A program made the position numbers and the translations under genes. The notes under the pieces were generated by a model. The model had not been told where the DNA came from. It did no database searches and saw only the letters and a list, made by a program, of their open reading frames with translations. Below are positions 1 to 9,093 of a stretch of DNA of 64,000 nt, piece by piece (position 1 is the stretch's first letter; the number at the start of each line of letters is the position of its first letter). This stretch comes from Zavarzinella formosa DSM 19928 (GTDB lineage Bacteria > Planctomycetota > Planctomycetia > Gemmatales > Gemmataceae): contig NZ_JH636444.1 of assembly GCF_000255705.1 (NCBI RefSeq), forward strand, positions 417,304-481,303, written 5' to 3'.

Positions 1-1421
1 CCCGGCTTTGTCATGTCCACTGGATTTACCCACACGTCGAATTGTTCGGCAGTCAGATAGCCCAACGACACACCGGCTTCCTTCAGTGTTGATCCGTCTT
101 TCAGGGCCTTTTTGGCGATAGAGGCCGCCTTGTCGTATCCGATGTGGGGGTTCAGTGCGGTCACAAGCATCGGCGAGCTTGACAGATATTTATCGATCTG
201 AACTCTGTTCGGCTTGATGCCTCCGCGGGTGGCATTGTCTTGCACGCAATGCTCCCGGAACGACCGGCAGGCATCCGTCAGCAATTCCACCGAGTGCAGT
301 AGATTGTGAATGATGACCGGCTTGAACACGTTCAGTTCAAAATTCCCCTGCGAGGCGGCGAAACTGATGGTTGCGTCGTTGCCCATCACCTGCACGCACA
401 CCATCGTCATCGCTTCCGATTGCGTGGGGTTCACTTTCCCCGGCATGATTGAGGAACCCGGTTCATTTTCGGGGATCGTCAGTTCGGCCAGGCCGCATTT
501 CGGGCCGGAGGCCATCCAGCGGACATCGTTGGCAATCTTCATCAGGCCGACGGCCAGCGTCTTCACGGCCCCGCTGGCGGCCACCAACGGTTCGTGCGCG
601 CTCAGGGCGGCGAACTTGTTCGGGGCGGAAACGAAGGGAAGTTTCGTTTCCTCGGCGATCCGTTTCGCCACTTTATCCGCGAATTCCGGGTGGCTGTTCA
701 AGCCCGTGCCGACGGCCGTCCCGCCCAAGGCCAGTTCCAGCACTCCGGGGAGGCTGGCTTCGATGCGTTGAATCGCCTGATCGAGTTGGGCGACATACCC
801 GGAGAATTCCTGCCCAAGCGTCAGCGGAACGGCGTCCATCAAATGGGTCCGGCCGATTTTGACGATCGTTTCAAATTCCTTTTGTTTGACGACCAGCGAA
901 TCCCGCAATTGCTTCACGCTCGGGATCAACCGATGGGTGATCTCCTCGACGGCGGCAATGTGCATGGCTGTCGGGAACGTGTCGTTGGACGACTGGGACA
1001 TGTTGACATCGTCGTTCGGATGCACCGGGGTTTTAGACCCCATCACCCCGTTCGCGAGTTCGATGGCCCGGTTGGCGATCACCTCGTTGACGTTCATGTT
1101 CGTTTGCGTGCCGCTGCCGGTCTGCCAGATCCGCAAGGGAAAATGGTCGTCGAGTTTACCCGCGATCACCTCATCTGCCGCCTTGCTGATGAATTCCACC
1201 TTTGCAGCCGGTTCGATGTCTTTTTTCTTGAACAACCCGAGTTGCAAATTCACTTGGGCGGCCGATTTTTTGAGGATTCCAAACGCCCGGATGATTGACC
1301 GGGGCATCTTGTCCTGTCCGATGGCAAAGTGAATCAACGAGCGGGCGGTCTGCGCCCCATAATAGCGGTCCGAGGGGACATCAATCTTGCCCATCGAGTC
1401 GGTTTCAACGCGGTTCGACAT
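1..1421 (-). CDS. fumC: Fumarate hydratase class II (3' end cut by window edge)
   Basis: Class II fumarase, which interconverts fumarate and malate in the cytosolic TCA cycle. About 473 codons are visible and the last ones read (…MTKP), which is close to where FumC proteins normally stop, so only a few residues are missing. The protein has the conserved [11 protein letters not shown] segment and the fumarate lyase signature [11 protein letters not shown] carrying the flexible catalytic loop. The tetrameric, iron-free class is implied by the family. The start is the ATG at 1421, preceded on the minus strand by GAAAGG about 8 bases away. It follows the TauE/SafE gene by 35 bases on the same strand and may share its transcript, although no metabolic link is obvious. 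The identity is firm; the other lyase superfamily members (aspartase, argininosuccinate lyase) fit the motifs less well. Confidence 0.96.
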   Translation of the reverse strand, partial: MSNRVETDSMGKIDVPSDRYYGAQTARSLIHFAIGQDKMPRSIIRAFGILKKSAAQVNLQLGLFKKKDIEPAAKVEFISKAADEVIAGKLDDHFPLRIWQTGSGTQTNMNVNEVIANRAIELANGVMGSKTPVHPNDDVNMSQSSNDTFPTAMHIAAVEEITHRLIPSVKQLRDSLVVKQKEFETIVKIGRTHLMDAVPLTLGQEFSGYVAQLDQAIQRIEASLPGVLELALGGTAVGTGLNSHPEFADKVAKRIAEETKLPFVSAPNKFAALSAHEPLVAASGAVKTLAVGLMKIANDVRWMASGPKCGLAELTIPENEPGSSIMPGKVNPTQSEAMTMVCVQVMGNDATISFAASQGNFELNVFKPVIIHNLLHSVELLTDACRSFREHCVQDNATRGGIKPNRVQIDKYLSSSPMLVTALNPHIGYDKAASIAKKALKDGSTLKEAGVSLGYLTAEQFDVWVNPVDMTKP

Positions 1422-1456
1422 GGAATGGCCTTTCGCAAAAACGCATCAACGGAAGT

Positions 1457-2251
1457 TTATTCTTGAACGCCCGGCGCGGCATATTGTTTCCAAAGGTAAT
1501 ACGCCCCGAGGCTGAAGCCAATGGCGATCACCAACCAGCGGACATATTTGGCCGGGATGCGCCGTGATACCCTGGCCCCGGCGTATCCGCCGACGATGGC
1601 CGCCCCGATCATGACGGCCGCATAAGTCCAAACCACTTCTTTTTGGCAGATGAACACGACCACGGACACTAGATTAATGACCGAAGCGAGCAGGGTTTTG
1701 GCCGCATTTGTGTCGTGGATGGAGTCCGTCCCCATGAACGGCAAAACGGAGAGCATCAAAATACCGATGCCCGCCCCGAAATAACCGCCGTACACCGCGA
1801 TGAGGAACTGGCCACCCATGATGACGGCCACCATTCGGGCGGAGGGTTTTTCGTGGTGCGTTGTCCGGATCAATTTCTTCAAGACGGGTTGGACGAGGAA
1901 GAGGACCGCCGCCGTCAGAATCAACCACGGCACCAACTGATCGAACACTTTGGACGGCAATTCGGTGACAAGCAGCGTGCCGATGAGGCTTCCGACAATG
2001 CTGGGAAGGATCAGGCGGGAGACCAACGGCCACGTTTTGCGGATCTCGTCCCGATAGCCAAACACCGAGGCCACCGAACCGGGCAACAGAGAAACCGTGC
2101 TGGTCGCATTGGCCTGCACCGAGGTGAGGCCGGGAACAGCCAGCAAGGCGGGGAAGGTCAGCAGTGTGCCGCCTCCCGCCATTGCGTTCACAGCCCCGGC
2201 GAAAAAGGCCGAGCCAATCAACAGCAGATACATCATCGCCGAATCATTCAT
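1457..2251 (-). CDS. TauE/SafE-family membrane exporter (DUF81)
   Basis: A 264-residue integral membrane protein of the TauE/SafE (DUF81) family, whose members are thought to move sulfite, sulfoacetate or related organic anions across the inner membrane. It is almost wholly hydrophobic, with about eight predicted helices. The N-terminal helix contains the typical small-residue run GAVNAMAGGGTLLTFP, and a second half-repeat contains GGYFGAGIGILML, the usual internal duplication of the family. The ATG at 2251 has GGAAGTGA about 8 bases upstream. It starts 7 bases after the stop of the dehydrogenase gene, so the two are very probably co-transcribed. The substrate cannot be read from the sequence. 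Confidence 0.88.
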   Translation of the reverse strand: MNDSAMMYLLLIGSAFFAGAVNAMAGGGTLLTFPALLAVPGLTSVQANATSTVSLLPGSVASVFGYRDEIRKTWPLVSRLILPSIVGSLIGTLLVTELPSKVFDQLVPWLILTAAVLFLVQPVLKKLIRTTHHEKPSARMVAVIMGGQFLIAVYGGYFGAGIGILMLSVLPFMGTDSIHDTNAAKTLLASVINLVSVVVFICQKEVVWTYAAVMIGAAIVGGYAGARVSRRIPAKYVRWLVIAIGFSLGAYYLWKQYAAPGVQE

Positions 2252-2258
2252 CGCGGCG

Positions 2259-3287
2259 TCACTTCCATTTCACCACGACGCCGAGGTAAGTGTCCTTGTT
2301 CTTCAGCAATCCTTCGTAGGCGGCTCCGATGCCATCCGGTGTGATCGTGTGGGTCACCAGCTTTTCCGTGCTGAGCCGGCCGGAGGCGAGGGCGGCGAGC
2401 AGCCAAGTCTGGGCCTTGTTGATATCCCATGCCCCGGCCATCCGAGTGTGGGCCGGCTCGAACAGCATGTTGCCGTGGGCGCCGCTCACTTCGATGTATC
2501 GACGGTGCAGGTCGTCGTAGAAGTTCACATCCTTGGCTTTGCCACGGGGACTGCCGACGACAATCACTTGTCCGCCGTCGCAGGCCAGCGACATTGCCAC
2601 GGGCACCGCATCCGGAACGCCGGTCGCGTCGATGACGATTTCGGCTCCACGCGCGCCGAGGATGTCGGCTAGTTTGGCCTTCGCATCGGTCGCCGACGGA
2701 TCAATCACCGCCGAGGCACCGGCCGCGAGGGAGGCTTCCCGCCGCATGGGAACCGAGTCGATGCCGATGACGGGATTACAACCGGCGGCCAGCGCGCATC
2801 GCAGGGCGAATTGGCCGATGATTCCCTGACCTTGCACGGCGACCGAACGGCCGAGCGTCAGGCCGGCCCGCAACACGCCGCCCAAACCGTAGCGGGAGAT
2901 GCAGGCAAGGGCCGCCTTCTCGTACCCGAGGTTTTCCGGCAGTTTCCACCAGCGGCCCCGTTCGTGTCCGATGGTCATGAGTTCGTGGGAGGCATGGTTG
3001 CCCGGATAACTGATTCGATCCCCGGCCTTCCAGCCCCTGATGTCCGATCCGACGGCGACAATCACCCCGGCCGCGCTGTATCCGGGCCGGAAGGGGAATT
3101 TCCAATCCGTCATCTTGGGGTCTTGGAGCCACTGGTGGGTTCCGGTGTACACGGCGAGTTCCGTCCCGGCGCTGATGGCGCTGGCGTGGCATTCCACCAA
3201 AATCTGGTTGGCGGCCGGGGAGGGGAGTTCCACATCCCGGATTTCCACCTTGAACGGTTCGACGAGTTGAGCCTGAGCCACTTTCAT
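2259..3287 (-). CDS. Zinc-type MDR alcohol dehydrogenase-like protein
   Basis: Medium-chain dehydrogenase/reductase of 342 residues. The N-terminal GroES-like half has ECHASAISAGTEL and the GYSAAGVIVAVG strand, and the C-terminal half is a Rossmann fold with the nucleotide loop GQGIIGQFALRCA. The usual first catalytic Cys (…CHTD…) is replaced by the SAISAGTE type seen in the branch that includes bacteriochlorophyllide- and sugar-dehydrogenase-like proteins, and the four-Cys structural zinc lobe is absent. The substrate is therefore unknown. I take the ATG at 3287 rather than the GTG two codons upstream (3293). It is first in a likely minus-strand operon with the TauE/SafE gene (7-base gap) and fumC. 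Confidence 0.85.
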   Translation of the reverse strand: MKVAQAQLVEPFKVEIRDVELPSPAANQILVECHASAISAGTELAVYTGTHQWLQDPKMTDWKFPFRPGYSAAGVIVAVGSDIRGWKAGDRISYPGNHASHELMTIGHERGRWWKLPENLGYEKAALACISRYGLGGVLRAGLTLGRSVAVQGQGIIGQFALRCALAAGCNPVIGIDSVPMRREASLAAGASAVIDPSATDAKAKLADILGARGAEIVIDATGVPDAVPVAMSLACDGGQVIVVGSPRGKAKDVNFYDDLHRRYIEVSGAHGNMLFEPAHTRMAGAWDINKAQTWLLAALASGRLSTEKLVTHTITPDGIGAAYEGLLKNKDTYLGVVVKWK

Positions 3288-3377
3288 GGACACACCACAG
3301 AGGAAGGATCGGTTTAATGCTCCGGCATTCTATGACCCATGACGAAAGAGCGTCCCGTCGGCAGGGGAAAGCCGGGT

Positions 3378-3410
3378 GTTCCATGAGAAATTGTCTGGCA
3401 TTCATGGAAC
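3378..3410. repeat. Inverted repeat upstream of the FHA gene
   Basis: Perfect 9-bp arms, GTTCCATGA (3378-3386) and TCATGGAAC (3402-3410), separated by 15 bases. Partly matching GC-rich bases flank them (CCGGG before, CGGG after). It lies about 70 bases upstream of the FHA start, between divergent genes, so it could be an operator or a leader hairpin. Confidence 0.5.
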
Positions 3411-3480
3411 CGGGACGCTAAATCTACATTACCAGAGAAGTTGCTCGTCTCTCCCTTCCCATCCATCAGGGGGCGTGTAT

Positions 3481-3945
3481 ATGCGGGTCCGACTGGTCCC
3501 AATGGACGGCGGATCGCCCGTCGAAATCGAGAAGGATCTGATTGTCGTGGGCCGTCGCGAAGATTGTGATGTCCTCTTGGACCACAAGAGCATCTCGAAG
3601 CAGCATTGCGTGATTGTCAAGAACGACGGGCTGTTGCTCATTCGCGATTTGGGCAGCACCAACGGAACGCGGGTCAACGGCCAGCGAGTCCGGCGGGCCG
3701 CGCTGCTTCCGAACGATCAGTTATTTATTGCCAGCCTTCGATACACCGTGCAAGTCGCGCACGACGATGAGCCGCTGAGCCCCAATGAATACACGCAACA
3801 ACTTGACGGCCGGGATTTGAAGAAATTGATCGATCAGTCCGAACGACCGGGGGAGATTGGCGACGATTCGGAAGCGGACCTGCCGATGGTGCAGGCGAAC
3901 CCGCTGCCGGATGTTTATCCGCAGGAACCGGCCAAGCAGAAGTGA
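3481..3945 (+). CDS. Small FHA-domain protein
   Basis: A 154-residue cytosolic protein with one forkhead-associated domain in residues 1-95. FHA domains bind phosphothreonine peptides and usually couple to Ser/Thr kinases, which planctomycetes have in large numbers. The conserved residues are visible: VVGRREDCDV with the Gly-Arg pair, DHKSISKQHC with the Ser and His, and DLGSTNGTRVNG. The C-terminal 60 residues are polar and acidic and probably disordered. The open frame extends upstream to 3376, but the FHA fold starts at the ATG at 3481, so I use that. It converges on the zinc-finger gene with only 7 bases between the stops. No kinase gene is adjacent. Confidence 0.85.
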   Translation: MRVRLVPMDGGSPVEIEKDLIVVGRREDCDVLLDHKSISKQHCVIVKNDGLLLIRDLGSTNGTRVNGQRVRRAALLPNDQLFIASLRYTVQVAHDDEPLSPNEYTQQLDGRDLKKLIDQSERPGEIGDDSEADLPMVQANPLPDVYPQEPAKQK

Positions 3946-3952
3946 CAGCGGA

Positions 3953-4216
3953 TCACGCGCCGAACAATACTTTGGACAGCACATCCCACATTCCCGCCAC
4001 GGGTGGATTGGCTGGGTCCACGTTTCCGATTCCCTTGCACGTCAGGCACGGATAAGTCTTTCCTTCATCATCCTTCAAATTCGCCTTGCCCTCGCAGGTG
4101 GGACAAACAAAGGGCATGTACCCCAAATTGCCGGGGGTGTAGGGATACTTTCCATTTCCCGAACATAATTTGCATTCGGGAGAACCCCCGCAATGGCATC
4201 GAATCATTCTCGGCAT
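3953..4216 (-). CDS. Small DnaJ-type zinc-finger protein
   Basis: An 87-residue protein made mostly of Cys pairs resembling the Cys-rich zinc region of DnaJ: CHCGGSPECKLCSGNG near the N-terminus, then CPTCEGKA and CLTCKGIG. This implies two zinc sites and a small binding module without a J domain. I chose the ATG at 4216 because the Cys region begins right after it; a longer frame to 4243 adds nine residues without similarity. It is last in a likely operon after trpD, the nucleoside hydrolase and a secreted protein. Function is unknown. Confidence 0.65.
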   Translation of the reverse strand: MPRMIRCHCGGSPECKLCSGNGKYPYTPGNLGYMPFVCPTCEGKANLKDDEGKTYPCLTCKGIGNVDPANPPVAGMWDVLSKVLFGA

Positions 4217-4253
4217 TAGTGTTCCCGACAGAGAGTAAAACACAAGGCGGTTG

Positions 4254-5024
4254 TCATTTGCCGCCGAAGAGATTCCCCAAGCCCAGCTTGATTTCTTTTG
4301 TATCCCCCGCCTTGACGATGGCCTGATTTGCCTTCTCCAGCATGTTCTTTTGCAGTGATGGCTTCCATTGGTTCAGCAGGTCGATGGCCGTTTTTCCGAG
4401 GGTCTTTGCCAAATCGCCACCCACCCCGGCCGTGTGTTCCACCACAAGTTGGTCGTAGGTAAGATCCGCCTTCAAGATCCGCATCCGCATGGTAATATCC
4501 GGAAAAAAACTGTCTGTCTTAACAGCCTTGGTCATCGATTCGCATTGCATCGCCAAGATTGGCCGGCAGCGAGCCCGTGTTTCCCCGCTGTAGACACGTT
4601 CCCCGGCCATCCAGACTTGTTGCTCAAACTTGATGCGGACGTTGAGCGTGACCACCAGCTCGAAGGTCATCACCCCCGGAGCCGGTTTTTGCACATTTCG
4701 CACGATCACATTCAGCGATTGTTCCGGGTTGTCTGCATCGACACGCAGGCGACGCCAAGTGCCGTCGTTCCTCAGCCCCTGCATTGGTTTGGGCTTCAGA
4801 AGAATGCCGGATTTCTCCCATTTGATCCCGACGGTCACGTTTTTTTGTTTGCCCCAGTCGTTGTTTTGTTCGGCCAGCGGCGTCGGCAGGGCGCTCAAGA
4901 CAAACGTGCGGATCACCTTGGCCAGTTCGTCGGCCGGCGGCGGGTCGATTGGTTTCGATTTTTCTTGAGCCAGCGAGAATGTGCCGCAAGTCATCCCGAA
5001 GAGCAGGGTCCACAGTCGGATCAT
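4254..5024 (-). CDS. Secreted protein of unknown function
   Basis: A 256-residue protein that I do not recognise. The N-terminus is a clear Sec signal peptide, a short positive start and hydrophobic core ending near FSLAQ, so the mature protein should be outside the inner membrane. The rest looks like mixed beta/alpha with evenly spaced charged residues, and ends in a Gly-rich tail (LGLGNLFGGK). There is no lipobox, repeat or catalytic motif that I can identify. The ATG at 5024 has GGAGAA about 9 bases upstream. It lies 36 bases after the nucleoside hydrolase stop and 37 bases before the zinc-finger gene. Confidence 0.8.
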   Translation of the reverse strand: MIRLWTLLFGMTCGTFSLAQEKSKPIDPPPADELAKVIRTFVLSALPTPLAEQNNDWGKQKNVTVGIKWEKSGILLKPKPMQGLRNDGTWRRLRVDADNPEQSLNVIVRNVQKPAPGVMTFELVVTLNVRIKFEQQVWMAGERVYSGETRARCRPILAMQCESMTKAVKTDSFFPDITMRMRILKADLTYDQLVVEHTAGVGGDLAKTLGKTAIDLLNQWKPSLQKNMLEKANQAIVKAGDTKEIKLGLGNLFGGK

Positions 5025-5060
5025 GAACGAATTCTCCGGGAAGGTTGGTGTGTTTTTGCG

Positions 5061-5987
5061 TCAACCGGCGGTTTTCAAAATCTTGGTGATGTAATCCCGG
5101 ACGCCAACCACGTCAACACTGGTTGCCACATTGGCGTTGGGCTTTCCAGCGGGGGTTGACCGGGTGTCGAAGACGGTCATCCCGCGGGTGAGATCGCCCC
5201 GGAGTTCCACATCAACGAAATGCCGTTCCGAGGTGAGCAGTTCCCGTCGGGCCAGGGCGACCAATCCCAGCACGTCCTTCAGGTGGAAGCCCTCCGAACC
5301 GTAAAGGTTACAACTCGCCCGGATACCGTAGGGGACGATTTTTCGCAGGAATCGACAGGTCGCCGATTCCGGGGAGGGGAGTTCCAACAAGTCGCTGGGG
5401 GAAAAGAACAATTTGCGGGAAACATCAAGCGGGATTAACGTGATGTTGGCGGCCGATCGAAGAACACCCCGGAGGGAAGAGGGGTCACAGGCGGCATGAA
5501 ACTCGGCCGTTGCCGAGTAATTGCCTGGTTCTTTCCACGTCCCGGCCATCATAATGACCCGGTCAATCAGGGAAGGCAATTCCGGGTCGCGGTCGAACGC
5601 GCGTTGCAACATGGTCGCCGGTCCCAGCACGAGGATAATCACCTCATGCGGGTGCTGCCGGACCAATTCCACGATGAGCTTGTCGCCTGGCGTGGGTTGA
5701 TGCAGCGAGACGGGGGGAAAGCCGACATTGCCAAGCCCGTCCGTTCCGTGGAGGCGGGTTCCGTCCATTTCATAATCGATGGACAGGGCCGCCCCCAATC
5801 GCGGCCATTTGGGCGGGTCGACGGCATTGATGAGCAAATGCACATTCTTGGTCGCCTGTTCCGCCGTGACATTGCCCGGAGTGGCGACCAGACCAAGCAG
5901 GTCGAGCGTCGAATCGTGCAGAGCTAGCGACATGGCAAAAGCCGTGTCGATTCCCGGATCGCCGATAATGATGCATTTCTGGGGCAT
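5061..5987 (-). CDS. Inosine/uridine-preferring nucleoside hydrolase family protein
   Basis: A 308-residue protein of the IUNH fold, whose members cleave the N-glycosidic bond of ribonucleosides using a Ca2+ held by an Asp cluster. The N-terminal motif is IIGDPGIDT, where the family normally has DxDPGxDD. The Asp before Pro and the Asp at +4 are kept, but the following metal/substrate Asp is Thr and the upstream Asp is Ile. The C-terminal metal Asp is present in FHLKDVLGL, although the usual His before it is Lys. AAC in AACDPSS matches the family's ribose-binding Asn region only loosely. The start ATG at 5987 has an ideal AAGGAG 8 bases away. It follows trpD by 15 bases. Activity is uncertain because of the altered site. 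Confidence 0.85.
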   Translation of the reverse strand: MPQKCIIIGDPGIDTAFAMSLALHDSTLDLLGLVATPGNVTAEQATKNVHLLINAVDPPKWPRLGAALSIDYEMDGTRLHGTDGLGNVGFPPVSLHQPTPGDKLIVELVRQHPHEVIILVLGPATMLQRAFDRDPELPSLIDRVIMMAGTWKEPGNYSATAEFHAACDPSSLRGVLRSAANITLIPLDVSRKLFFSPSDLLELPSPESATCRFLRKIVPYGIRASCNLYGSEGFHLKDVLGLVALARRELLTSERHFVDVELRGDLTRGMTVFDTRSTPAGKPNANVATSVDVVGVRDYITKILKTAG

Positions 5988-6002
5988 GAAATGGCTCCTT
6001 GT

Positions 6003-7046
6003 TCAGGCCGAGACCAGATCGGCCGCCGACGTTTGAAGTTCTCGCAGGACCGCATTGGCCCGGCCGGACCGGATCGCTTCCCTTGCCCGTCCCACTCCTT
6101 CGGTCAGGGAACCGACGGCCCCGGCCGCCAGCAGGCCGGCTGCCGCGTTCGCCAGCACCATTCGTAGGGCGGGACCGGCTTCCCCCTCAAGGACACGCCG
6201 AATGATTCCGGCGCTCGCCACCGCATCCGCGGCCTGAATTTCCGAAAGTTCCACCGGCTCCAAATCAAAATCATCTGGTGTCCAGACCGTCGAAACAATC
6301 CCTTTTGAGGAAACAATCCGCACATCTGTTGGCCCGCTCAGGCTGACCTCGTCGAGACGGTTTCGACCGCTCACCAAGATGGCTTGTTCGCATTCCAGAT
6401 TCAACAAAGTCCCGGCGAGCGTATCCAGCAACCCCGGAATACCAACCCCAAGGAGATGATGCCCGGCACCCGCCGGATTCAACAACGGCCCAAGCAGGTT
6501 GAAGATGGTTCGCACACCTAGTTTCCGGCGAAGCGGACCCACCTTGGCCAATGCCGGGTGAAACGACGGGGCGAAACAGAACGCATATCCTGTTTTCGCA
6601 TACGTCGTCTCGACCCATTCAGGCCCGGCCATGATTGGCACGCCAAGTTCCTGCAACACATCGGCACTTCCCGACCGGCTCGACACCGCCCGGTTTCCGT
6701 GCTTGACGACCCGGACCCCGCACCCGGCGACCACCAAGGAAACGGCCGTGCTGATGTTGAATGTGCCGCTTTCGTCGCCGCCGGTGCCGCAAGTGTCCAA
6801 AACCGGTCCGGCCGGCGAGGGAAGCGACCGTTGAAACCGCCGCATGGTCCGCACCGCTTCGGCGATTTCGCCAGCCTTCTCGCCGCGCATGCGCCACGCA
6901 GTCAACACCGCTCCGGCAGAAATCTCGTCGAACGGCTGGCTCACCAAATCCGTGAGGAATGAGTTCACCTGATCGGGGGACAAATCTCGTCCGTCGAGCA
7001 AGTGCTTCAGAAGATTCCGAAAATGCGGCAAAGAATCGCTGTTCAT
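6003..7046 (-). CDS. trpD: Anthranilate phosphoribosyltransferase
   Basis: Catalyses transfer of phosphoribose from PRPP to anthranilate in tryptophan synthesis. The 347-residue length is normal. The glycine-rich PRPP loop (GTGGDESGTFNIST), KHGNRAVSSRSGSADVLQELG and the phosphate/metal segment in the C-terminal half are all present, so the enzyme should be active. No other trp gene is in the window, so tryptophan genes are dispersed here, as is common in planctomycetes. It is the first gene of a four-gene minus-strand run and diverges from lexA across 160 bases. Confidence 0.95.
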   Translation of the reverse strand: MNSDSLPHFRNLLKHLLDGRDLSPDQVNSFLTDLVSQPFDEISAGAVLTAWRMRGEKAGEIAEAVRTMRRFQRSLPSPAGPVLDTCGTGGDESGTFNISTAVSLVVAGCGVRVVKHGNRAVSSRSGSADVLQELGVPIMAGPEWVETTYAKTGYAFCFAPSFHPALAKVGPLRRKLGVRTIFNLLGPLLNPAGAGHHLLGVGIPGLLDTLAGTLLNLECEQAILVSGRNRLDEVSLSGPTDVRIVSSKGIVSTVWTPDDFDLEPVELSEIQAADAVASAGIIRRVLEGEAGPALRMVLANAAAGLLAAGAVGSLTEGVGRAREAIRSGRANAVLRELQTSAADLVSA

Positions 7047-7107
7047 GGTTCCACTTTACGGGAACAGACCGAATTGATTCAAGAACTTATGTCCGGAAGT
7101 GCCTTTC

Positions 7108-7121
7108 CATCTGTACGGATG
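7108..7121. promoter_or_regulatory. Candidate LexA operator upstream of lexA
   Basis: A 14-bp dyad, CATCTGTACGGATG, with a single mismatched pair, centred on GTAC and lying about 90 bases before the lexA start. A -10-like TATACT follows at 7127-7132, so the dyad would fall in or next to a promoter spacer. A second inverted repeat, GCACG-N9-CGTGC, lies at 7170-7188. LexA genes are usually autoregulated, which makes either a candidate operator, but binding is inference. A similar GTAC-centred dyad precedes the UvrC-like gene. Confidence 0.4.
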
Positions 7122-7206
7122 TCACATATACTAATTTATAGGTATGTAAATATGGTCTGATCACTCTTCGCACGTGTAATAGTCGTGCAATGGTTTGGAT
7201 TCTCCC

Positions 7207-7833
7207 ATGTCCGACACGAGTACGATCACTCCCCGTCAAAACGAAATTCTCTTTTTTATCCGCGATAAAATTGTGGAACGCGGCTATCCACCATCCATCC
7301 GGGAGATTGGCGAGGCATTTGACATCGTATCCCCCAATGGCGTGATGTGCCATCTGAAAGCCCTTGAAAAGAAGGGATTCATTGAGCGAAACAAAGGGGT
7401 GTTGAACCACAAATCAGCCGCGCGGGCGATCACAATTCCCGGAATGCGGACCACGCCGGCTGTGTTTCCCATGCTCGGGCTGGTGGCCGCCGGACCGGCG
7501 ATAGAAGCGGTTCCCCAAAACGAACAGGTGGACTTGGGCGAACTTTTCGCCGGCAAGGATCACTTTGCCCTGCGGATCAAGGGGCAGTCGATGATCGAGG
7601 ATCACATCGACGAAGGGGACATCGTGATTATTCGCCGCCAAGAGACGGCCGAGAACGGTGACCGCGTGGTGGCCATGATTGATGGAAGCACCACATTGAA
7701 GAAGTTTTACCGCCGTAAGAATCAGATCGTGTTGGAGCCATCCAATAGCATGTTGCCCCCGATCGTGATCGATCCCGAGGAGCAAAATTTCAGTTTGGTG
7801 GGCATTTTGGTTGGGGTCGTCCGCAAATGTTGA
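7207..7833 (+). CDS. lexA: LexA repressor
   Basis: SOS repressor of 208 residues. It has an N-terminal winged helix-turn-helix (YPPSIREIGEAF…, residues about 25-60) and a C-terminal self-cleaving S24 peptidase domain. The scissile Ala-Gly lies in VAAGPAIEA, the catalytic Ser in KGQSMIEDHI and the catalytic Lys in TLKKFYR, so RecA-stimulated autoproteolysis should work. An in-frame TTG lies at 7195, but the ATG at 7207 is the better start. It diverges from trpD and converges on the zinc-ribbon membrane gene 13 bases downstream. A dyad upstream may be its own operator. Confidence 0.96.
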   Translation: MSDTSTITPRQNEILFFIRDKIVERGYPPSIREIGEAFDIVSPNGVMCHLKALEKKGFIERNKGVLNHKSAARAITIPGMRTTPAVFPMLGLVAAGPAIEAVPQNEQVDLGELFAGKDHFALRIKGQSMIEDHIDEGDIVIIRRQETAENGDRVVAMIDGSTTLKKFYRRKNQIVLEPSNSMLPPIVIDPEEQNFSLVGILVGVVRKC

Positions 7834-7846
7834 GCGGGCGATTTGA

Positions 7847-8887
7847 TCACTTCTTCGGCTGAAGCAACCGTGAACCAAGCCATCCGCCGAGGGTGCTTAT
7901 CAACGTTACCGACCCGACCAGAACCCCCAAAAGAGCCGGGGCTTGTTGGTTGAGCGAGAGTTGATCCTGCCAGAATTCCACTCCCATCGGGCGTTCCCCG
8001 CCATATTTCCAGTGCATGGCGGCAATCGCCAATCCGGCCGGTAATCCCGCCAGCATTCCTTGTTTCAACCCGGCAGCGGTGTTTGCCCCGGCCAGCGTTC
8101 CACCGAGCACGGCCGCCAACGTGGCCATCTGCCAAACCACCATTGAACTGCCGCCAAACGAGCCAAACTTGGATCCGATGATCCGGGACAAATGGTGTTG
8201 TAACGATCCGGCCCAGTATGTTCCCGCAACGATCAGGGCCGCGCCGAGCAGAACCCGCCAGATGACCACCGGTGTCTCGATGGTCGGTTCGATGGCGAGG
8301 CTGCGGATTCCAGAAGAACCGATTAGCGGGACAATCGGCACCGGGGGGTAAATCAGGCGTCCGGCGAAACCGGCCATCACTCCGACCAAACCGGCCATCA
8401 GAGGGAACCCGAAAACCCATTCTCCCGGAAGGGTTTCCCCAGTCCGGTTAAGCTGCCAGAGATGGCCGAACGCCGCGAGAACCCCCACTGTCAGACCGGT
8501 GAGTTCCGCTTTCCGGTTGGCGGTCCCGGCGACCAACCCCCCAAGCAGGCAGGAAGCGAGCAGAATGCCAATGAGCATCTGCTCGGTCGGGGCTTGTTGC
8601 TCGGGAATCCAAAGCAGAACGGCCGTCGCCAGGTGATCCAAGCCGGCGAAGCACCCAAAGACACAAACCAAACCAAAGAGCATTCGGCGAAAAAAACGAG
8701 GTGTTTCCGGGTCGAAATCACGCCAAGAAGCGGGAAACGCCCGAGATGCCGCCCCGCCGGAAGACGATGACGCACACCGGGGGCATTCCACCCCCCGCAT
8801 GGTCGGCCGTCGGCATGTCGCACAAATTCCGTTCATCCCGCCACCCCGCGAACCCGTTTCAACCGCATCACAAACCAAACAAAGCAT
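7847..8887 (-). CDS. Zinc-ribbon-like multi-spanning membrane protein, unknown function
   Basis: A 346-residue protein. The N-terminal 45 residues hold Cys pairs CLVC, CATC and CPRC that could bind zinc, followed by a polar Ser/Gly linker and then about seven to eight hydrophobic helices rich in Gly and Ala up to the C-terminus. I do not recognise a family. The start is uncertain: ATG at 8887 has GTGAGA close by, while an internal ATG at 8836 begins right before the CATC pair. If the latter is used, only two Cys pairs remain, which would make one standard zinc ribbon. It faces the response regulator gene in divergent orientation. Confidence 0.7.
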   Translation of the reverse strand: MLCLVCDAVETGSRGGGMNGICATCRRPTMRGVECPRCASSSSGGAASRAFPASWRDFDPETPRFFRRMLFGLVCVFGCFAGLDHLATAVLLWIPEQQAPTEQMLIGILLASCLLGGLVAGTANRKAELTGLTVGVLAAFGHLWQLNRTGETLPGEWVFGFPLMAGLVGVMAGFAGRLIYPPVPIVPLIGSSGIRSLAIEPTIETPVVIWRVLLGAALIVAGTYWAGSLQHHLSRIIGSKFGSFGGSSMVVWQMATLAAVLGGTLAGANTAAGLKQGMLAGLPAGLAIAAMHWKYGGERPMGVEFWQDQLSLNQQAPALLGVLVGSVTLISTLGGWLGSRLLQPKK

Positions 8888-9093
8888 ATCTCACAAAACA
8901 GTGCATGGATGGTACGATCCCCCGCGATTCATTCCGCAAAAACGCAAGAGATCCTGAATTGGATTTCTGCGGGTACTGTGCGGTCGCAATATTGTGCCAG
9001 GAGAGGAAGAGAGTCGTTTTCGTTGCGGCCATTTGCATGCGGGCAAAACTTCATCTATGGTTCACGCATCAAAAACTGCCAAGGAAGGCACAT

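Noticed and set aside
310-1332. Plus-strand open frames over the fumarase gene
   Set aside because: The minus strand encodes a full-length class II fumarase, with signature motifs, across the same bases.
4368-5159. Plus-strand open frame of 263 codons
   Set aside because: It is antisense to the secreted protein and has no ribosome site or family features.
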